Source: Spirochaetales bacterium
Lineage (GTDB): Bacteria; Spirochaetota; Spirochaetia; ARS1246
Direction: 5' to 3'
NCBI GenBank assembly: GCA_018644745.1
Contig: JABGPX010000665.1
Location: 1 to 10,628 of the forward strand
Length of the DNA: 10,628 bases
The notes under the pieces are model-generated. The model was not told the DNA's origin and ran no database searches. It saw nothing but the letters and a program-made list of their open reading frames with translations. The position numbers and the translations under genes were made by a program. Shown piece by piece: positions 6,170 to 10,628 of this stretch (within the stretch, counting starts at the first letter, position 1; every line of letters starts with the position of its first letter).

Positions 6170-8227
6170 TCAGTAGGTTTTCCTGCGCGCTCCAAGGAGG
6201 GTGGGCAGTAGACTCAGACTGAACAGTGCGCTGAGCACCATGGTGACCCACATCAGAATCGATAGTGTTGTATGAGTCTGAAGCGGTGAAAACACCATAA
6301 CCGAGAATCCGACTGAAAGGCCTATTGCATTTGCCAATACAGGAGTGGCCACAAACGACATCGCGTTAAAGACCGGATCGGCATTCTTTTTTCGTTTGAG
6401 ATACATGAAAACCGACGTATAGTGGATCGCATAATCGATGCCGACTCCGATAGTCAGGCCGCTCATTATACTGGTCACGACTGAAAGATCGATTCCGGCA
6501 TAACCCATAACTCCATATAGCCCGGCTAAGGTTATTACTATGGGAATAACTGCTTTCAAACCGGCTTTTACATTTTTGAGCGAGGCGGCGGTGAGGATAA
6601 CAACAAGCAGAAGTGCCAGCCCCATCGACCGGAGCTGTTGCGGAATAATAACGCGATTTAAGTCCATTATCTCAAATGCCGATCCGGTAGGCCGAAGCTC
6701 GATGCCTGACTTGTTCGAAACATCTTCGATGATCTCGACAATTCTATACAAGTATTCTGTACTGAGATTTTCTACGTAGAGGAGCAGACGTGCCCATCCG
6801 GCTTCCGATACCAGGGATGGGTATAGTTCCGGTGAGGCTTTTACTATCTGTTCGGCTATAAATGCGATCAGTGCCTGAGATTCAGGATATCCCTCGTTGC
6901 CAGGTATCCGCCCTGCAGCGGCCTCCACGAGGGAGTACACAGAGAGTTCTCTAGTGGTCAGACCCTCGGCATGAAGCCGGTTTTGAAGCTCCAACATTGC
7001 TCGGCCGACTTCGGGATCGAAAAGATCGGGGGCATTGGCGAGTATGGTAAGAGGAAATGCGCCGCCGGTCACCTCCGAGACCGTATCGATCGATGTCCGG
7101 ACCTCGGTGCGCGCTTTGTACATGTCCACCATCGAAAACTCCGCGGTGAGACGCAAAACGCCGGGAACCGCGGCGCCTACTACCACGATTGCAAGTGCGA
7201 TGGAAGGCCAGCCGCGCAGCTGCCATAGGGCATGTATCAGTCCCCCAGAGTTTTTCTGAACACGGGGAGGAAGAGGTCGCTGTCGGAACAGGAGAATCGG
7301 CAAAACTACCCAGGTAACTACGCCGGCCACAAGCATTCCCGCGGCGGCGGTTACAGCCATCTCACGGATTGCCGGGCTCCCAATTATAAGAAGAGAAAGA
7401 AAACCCGCCATCGTGGTTAGGCTCGTGAGAATAATCGGCACGCCAACCGCCTCGAGGGTAAGGAGAATTGCCTCCCGGTTCGACCGCTTCTCGCCAAGCT
7501 GGTCCATAACATGACTGGTAACGTGCAGGCCGTCGGCGCTTCCAAGCACGATAACATACACCGGCACCAGCACGCTCATAGCCGAAATTGTGCCTTGAAT
7601 CCAGCTCAGTGCCCCGAGAGTAATGAGTGCGCCCACAGTCGCTGGAACCATTGAAAGTGCCGTCGCGCGGAAGCTTCCTATCCTGAGCCTGAAAATTCCC
7701 AACATGAGAAATATCGCGGCCGGGGGGAGAAAGAGGAGAATCCCCAGGATGTAGTCGAACATCTGGGTTTCCAGGTATGCTTCTCCGGAGAGCACCGCTC
7801 CGGGGAAAACGGACGTTGTCATGGACTTGACCTCGTCGACGGCGGCCCTTAAATCTACGTCAGCACTCAACATCACTCGGATCAGAGTCCAGGTCTCGCC
7901 ATCGTTCTCGTAAATCTGAGCCAGTCGGAGTACCCGCACAACGCCGTCGATTCCGGCCACACGTTCGGATAACACTTCGGCTTGCCGGAGTCCGCTTCCT
8001 GCATCCACCAGAGGTACCATTACGAGTAACTGCTGACTGTCGCCGAACTGCTCCTTCATGAGATTTCCGGCTTGGCTGTACGGCGATTCGACGGGAGCAA
8101 AGAGGCTAAACCCGGTGTCTATGTCTACCCGGACAATACCGATTACCGCGGCGACAATTACGGCCGCGAGGCAGCCGATAATGATCCGGGATTTTCGTTC
8201 CAGAAAGTTTCCATATTTTTCAAACAC
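6170..8227 (-). CDS. RND-superfamily exporter, MMPL/HAE3 type
   Basis: A 685-residue inner-membrane exporter built as two repeats. Each has a leading membrane helix (13-33; 342-360), a large periplasmic domain (about 34-155; 361-530) and five further helices (about 157-315; 535-680), so 12 in all. The helix-4 motifs GSADGLHVTSHV (229-240) and GVGIDYAIHYTS (594-605) place an aspartate in each half (D232, D598), as in proton-driven MMPL/HAE3 proteins. The periplasmic domains begin FSLFAPVESPYSQA and EFSMVDMYKARTEV, typical of this family, which exports lipids, hopanoids or lipophilic compounds. It is somewhat shorter than usual (often 750-850). The start is GTG at 8227-8225 with GGAG seven bases upstream. 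No fusion protein or outer-membrane partner is visible here. It is transcribed away from the creatininase remnant across a shared 190-base region. Confidence 0.9.
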   Translation of the reverse strand: MFEKYGNFLERKSRIIIGCLAAVIVAAVIGIVRVDIDTGFSLFAPVESPYSQAGNLMKEQFGDSQQLLVMVPLVDAGSGLRQAEVLSERVAGIDGVVRVLRLAQIYENDGETWTLIRVMLSADVDLRAAVDEVKSMTTSVFPGAVLSGEAYLETQMFDYILGILLFLPPAAIFLMLGIFRLRIGSFRATALSMVPATVGALITLGALSWIQGTISAMSVLVPVYVIVLGSADGLHVTSHVMDQLGEKRSNREAILLTLEAVGVPIILTSLTTMAGFLSLLIIGSPAIREMAVTAAAGMLVAGVVTWVVLPILLFRQRPLPPRVQKNSGGLIHALWQLRGWPSIALAIVVVGAAVPGVLRLTAEFSMVDMYKARTEVRTSIDTVSEVTGGAFPLTILANAPDLFDPEVGRAMLELQNRLHAEGLTTRELSVYSLVEAAAGRIPGNEGYPESQALIAFIAEQIVKASPELYPSLVSEAGWARLLLYVENLSTEYLYRIVEIIEDVSNKSGIELRPTGSAFEIMDLNRVIIPQQLRSMGLALLLVVILTAASLKNVKAGLKAVIPIVITLAGLYGVMGYAGIDLSVVTSIMSGLTIGVGIDYAIHYTSVFMYLKRKKNADPVFNAMSFVATPVLANAIGLSVGFSVMVFSPLQTHTTLSILMWVTMVLSALFSLSLLPTLLGARRKTY

Positions 8228-8270
8228 TGTGGCACTCCGATGTTGCTATTCAGTTATCGGCGAATACAAA

Positions 8271-8307
8271 AGGACGCGATGAATTCTGCATGAATCGCGT
8301 TGGTCCT
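8271..8307. repeat. Imperfect inverted repeat in the divergent intergenic region
   Basis: ACGCGAT (8274-8280) and ATCGCGT (8294-8300) are perfect 7-base inverted arms around a 13-base centre containing GAATTC. The outer bases AGGAC and GTCCT can extend the pairing with a four-base bulge. It lies between the RND start (44 bases away) and the creatininase remnant start, so it may be a regulator site or a hairpin in a leader. No T-run follows, so it is not a standard terminator. Confidence 0.35.
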
Positions 8308-8418
8308 GTCAACGAGGCGGCCGATCATGGCTTTCCGGGCGCCATCCTGTCTGCCTGCTCGGTCCCGTCTCGACGCGATTGCCCTTTTCTGCCTTACTGG
8401 AGGTAAGGAGAAATACGC

Positions 8419-8636
8419 ATGATACGCGAGATTCCGCATTGGACCTTGTTTGAGATCTGTACGAGGCAGCCCACGCCGGTGAAATCGAAACCTCCCTGAT
8501 GCTCCACTTGAGTCGAGACACCGTCCAAACCGCCGACGGCACGGTCGCCTCAGCTGAAAGCGGAGAGCGGTTCTACGAAGAGATAACCAAGGCGGTGGCC
8601 GAGATGCTTCGGGTTTTCCACGAAATGAAAAAGTAG
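8419..8636 (+). pseudogene. Creatininase-family amidohydrolase with an internal deletion
   Basis: TAAGGAG (8404-8410) precedes ATG 8419, which opens MIREIPHWTLFEI, a plausible N-terminus for the creatininase family. The frame then degenerates and stops after 26 codons. In another frame, from 8454 to the TAG at 8634-8636, the sequence reads DLYEAAHAGEIETSLML followed by about 45 residues ending VAEMLRVFHEMKK. HAGEIETSLML is the C-terminal signature of creatininase/MftE-like metallo-amidohydrolases. The family is normally about 240-260 residues, so roughly 170-190 residues between the two parts are absent and the join near 8450 also changes frame. The ribosome site of the next gene overlaps this stop, so the original arrangement was a creatininase-DapA operon. 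Surely non-functional as read; a deletion or an assembly error are the two explanations. Confidence 0.7.
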
Positions 8637-8644
8637 GAGTCTTT

Positions 8645-9568
8645 ATGTTGAAAGGATTTATACCTGTTATGATTACTGCCTTTTCGCAGAATCGTTCGAT
8701 TGATTATGATGCAATGGGGAATCTGGTTGATTACTATGTAAAAAATGGTTCTACAGGGCTTTTTACTGTGTGTCTTACTAGTGAAATGTATAACCTTTAT
8801 CCAAATGAACGTCTGGAACTGACCTCTTTTGTATCAAAAAAAGCAAAGGCTATTGGATTTGAAGGACCGGTTCTAGCGACGGGAACTTTTGGTGGACCGG
8901 TGGAAGAGCAGGCTGATTTTGTGGGGCAGATCTCGGAGGCCGGCGCTGATATCGTGGTGATGATTCCCAGTCAGCTGGCGGCGGAAGATGATGATGACGC
9001 CATTTTGGGTGAAAGAATCAACGAAATAGTCAGCCTTACTGGTGATATCAAACTGGGATTTTATGAGTGTCCTGCTCCCTATCACCGTTTCATGAGCCCT
9101 GAATTGATAGCCATGTGTGCCGCTACAGGCCGGTTTTACTATTTAAAGGAAACCAGCGGAAATATGGATCAGCTGAACAGAAAAATCGAAGCGGTAAAAG
9201 GCTCATCATTCGCTATTTTCAACGCACATCAGCCCACTGCACTTCCTTTCCTGCAGACAGGCGGCCATGGTCTGTCACCTATCGCGGCAAATGCGGCGCC
9301 ACGGCTGTTTGTAGAGCTTTACAATAGTGTAGCTGACCCAGTGAGAAGTGCGGCTCTCCAGGAAGCGACAGTTGAAGTAGCCAAAAACATTAGACATAGC
9401 TATCCCCTGGGGATCAAGTGGTTTCTTCAGCATAATGGATTTCCCATTGAACCTGTCTGTCGTACTGTTGAAGGAGATTTAACAGAGGAGGATCACCAGG
9501 CGTTCAAACGGGAAGCTGATGCTATCAGTAAATGCTTGGAATCTCTGGGTGTTCAGACCCTGTTCTAA
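8645..9568 (+). CDS. DapA/N-acetylneuraminate lyase family aldolase (second, intact)
   Basis: A full-length 307-residue TIM-barrel class I aldolase, cytoplasmic. It begins MLKGFIPVMITAF, the usual first strand, and carries LTSEMYNLYPNER (44-56) in place of the GTTGE-type motif, the catalytic-type tyrosine Y140 in GFYECP, and the Schiff-base lysine K168 in YLKETSGN. The Y-x-C-P context and the LTSE motif depart from DapA and NanA, pointing to another 2-keto-3-deoxy-acid or related substrate. ATG 8645 has GGAG five bases upstream. It follows the creatininase remnant directly and converges on zwf with a 20-base gap containing only a short GCCG-AAA-CGGC hairpin (9579-9589). Third positions look more AT-rich than in the permease cluster, hinting at a different origin. 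It is not a recent duplicate of the first DapA-family gene; resemblance is limited to the family motifs. Confidence 0.9.
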   Translation: MLKGFIPVMITAFSQNRSIDYDAMGNLVDYYVKNGSTGLFTVCLTSEMYNLYPNERLELTSFVSKKAKAIGFEGPVLATGTFGGPVEEQADFVGQISEAGADIVVMIPSQLAAEDDDDAILGERINEIVSLTGDIKLGFYECPAPYHRFMSPELIAMCAATGRFYYLKETSGNMDQLNRKIEAVKGSSFAIFNAHQPTALPFLQTGGHGLSPIAANAAPRLFVELYNSVADPVRSAALQEATVEVAKNIRHSYPLGIKWFLQHNGFPIEPVCRTVEGDLTEEDHQAFKREADAISKCLESLGVQTLF

Positions 9569-9588
9569 ATCATCACGTGCCGAAACGG

Positions 9589-10628
9589 CTATAATTCGCA
9601 AAACTCACCATCGTTGGCGAGGTTACGACACGGATATCGCCAGTCTAGCTCAGGCTGGTCGAGGAGATCACGGGCGGCTTTTGGTCCCCAGGTTCCGGCG
9701 GGATAGCTGTAGAGCGGAACCTCAGGGCGATCTTGCCAGGCTTTCAGAATCGGATCGACAAATTTCCAACAGGCCTCCACGGCATCGCTACGAGCGTATA
9801 GGGTCGGGTCGCCGATCAGACTATCTAGAAGGAGCCGCTCGTATGCCTCGGCGGTATGCACGTCCGACAGATCAGCATAGTGGAAGTCCATGTTTACGGT
9901 TTTCATGTTAAAACCTTCGCCAGGCAGCTTAAGGTTGAATTTCATAAGAATTCCCTCATCCGGCTGTATGCGTAGGATGAGTTGATTCGGATTCTGTTCT
10001 TGATCGTCGGAATTCCTGAAAAGCCGATGAGGCGCGTGCTTAAAATGGATAACCGCTTCGGTTACACGAGTCGGAAGGCGTTTGCCGGTACGAACGTAAA
10101 AGGGGACGTCCGTCCATCGCCAATTATCTATAAAGAATTTTACGGCTACATACGATTCAGTCCGGGATTCGGCATCAACACCATTTTCCTCGCGATAGCC
10201 CTGAGCACTTTCACCGCGGATGGTTGATGCACCATATTGTCCACGCACAACATTGCATTCGATATTCTTTGCGTCCAGCGGCCTCATCGATTCGAATACC
10301 TTGAGTGTCTCGTTTCGAACCGACGTTGCATTAAAAATCCCAGGAGGTTCCATAGCAATCATGGCAGCAACATGGAGCAGATGGTTTTGGAACATGTCGC
10401 GAAGCGCGCCGGCACCTTCGTAGTATCCTCCCCGTTCCTCGACGCCGATGCTTTCTGCGGCGGTAATCTCCACCCTGTCGATAAAGTTTCGGTTCCAGAG
10501 AGGTTCGTATATGCCGTTACCAAATCTCAACACGAGAAGGTTTTGAACTGTTTCTTTCCCCAGGTAATGATCGATTCGATAAATCTGATTTTCGTCAAAA
10601 GCGTCGTGCAGTTGCTCATTGAGCTTGC
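9589..10628 (-). CDS. zwf: Glucose-6-phosphate 1-dehydrogenase (3' part, partial)
   Basis: This enzyme oxidises glucose 6-phosphate to 6-phosphogluconolactone with NADP+, opening the oxidative pentose phosphate or Entner-Doudoroff route in the cytoplasm. The frame runs off the right edge; 345 residues to the TAG are visible. The signature [20 protein letters not shown], with the active-site His and Lys region, lies at about residues 16-35 of the visible part. It is followed by [25 protein letters not shown] (cut short here), [47 protein letters not shown] and the C-terminal [15 protein letters not shown], all family-typical. About 150 N-terminal residues with the Rossmann fold should lie beyond the window. 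The in-frame GTG near 10533 is internal, not the start. It converges on the second DapA-family gene. Confidence 0.96.
   Translation of the reverse strand, partial: KLNEQLHDAFDENQIYRIDHYLGKETVQNLLVLRFGNGIYEPLWNRNFIDRVEITAAESIGVEERGGYYEGAGALRDMFQNHLLHVAAMIAMEPPGIFNATSVRNETLKVFESMRPLDAKNIECNVVRGQYGASTIRGESAQGYREENGVDAESRTESYVAVKFFIDNWRWTDVPFYVRTGKRLPTRVTEAVIHFKHAPHRLFRNSDDQEQNPNQLILRIQPDEGILMKFNLKLPGEGFNMKTVNMDFHYADLSDVHTAEAYERLLLDSLIGDPTLYARSDAVEACWKFVDPILKAWQDRPEVPLYSYPAGTWGPKAARDLLDQPELDWRYPCRNLANDGEFCEL

Noticed and set aside
9579..9589. GCCG-AAA-CGGC hairpin between the convergent DapA-family and zwf genes as a terminator.
   Set aside because: Only a four-base stem and no T-run on either strand; too weak to call.
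10220..10423. Plus-strand frames within zwf and those antisense to the permeases.
   Set aside because: They are shadows of well-supported genes, with no motifs or ribosome sites.
1..10628. CRISPR array, tRNA, rRNA, insertion sequence or phage genes.
   Set aside because: No regularly spaced repeats, tRNA-like cloverleaf, transposase or integrase was seen on either strand by reading.

Overview
The window reads as a Gram-negative bacterial chromosome fragment of moderate GC. It carries an RND exporter, a sugar/aldol catabolism gene set, an ArsR-controlled permease cluster and a zwf gene. The style of the RND exporter and the paired permeases would fit a spirochaete or another anaerobic environmental bacterium. 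That placement is an impression from protein style only; no rRNA or marker gene is present. Several genes are visibly cut, so decay, recent deletions or metagenomic assembly joins must be considered.

Left part (1-2456): the 3' end of an unrecognised plus-strand gene converges on the C-terminal third of a BNR/Asp-box sialidase on the minus strand. The sialidase is cut at about 603, exactly where a DapA/N-acetylneuraminate-lyase family gene begins without its first ~9 residues. An aldo/keto reductase gene follows with no spacer, giving a small two-gene unit.

Middle part (2457-5939): an ArsR repressor (CVC metal motif), two half-size COG0701 permeases overlapping by ATGA, a probable thioredoxin remnant, a 78-residue CPKC thioredoxin-like protein and a full-size COG0701/ArsP-type permease. 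Three copies of a TTGGCTATAT-centred palindrome precede arsR, the half-permease pair and the small thioredoxin gene. Two of them sit exactly on the -10 box of a good sigma70-type promoter. This looks like one regulon in which ArsR releases a redox-coupled membrane export system for a thiol-reactive solute, probably a metalloid or organometalloid. The substrate is inferred, not shown.

Right part (5940-10628): a 685-residue RND/MMPL (HAE3-type) exporter on the minus strand, followed downstream by an unexplained reading frame broken by a TAG. Divergent from it is a creatininase-family gene reduced to its first ~13 and last ~60 residues. An intact second DapA-family gene lies just behind it. Convergent to that is zwf (glucose-6-phosphate dehydrogenase), running off the right edge.
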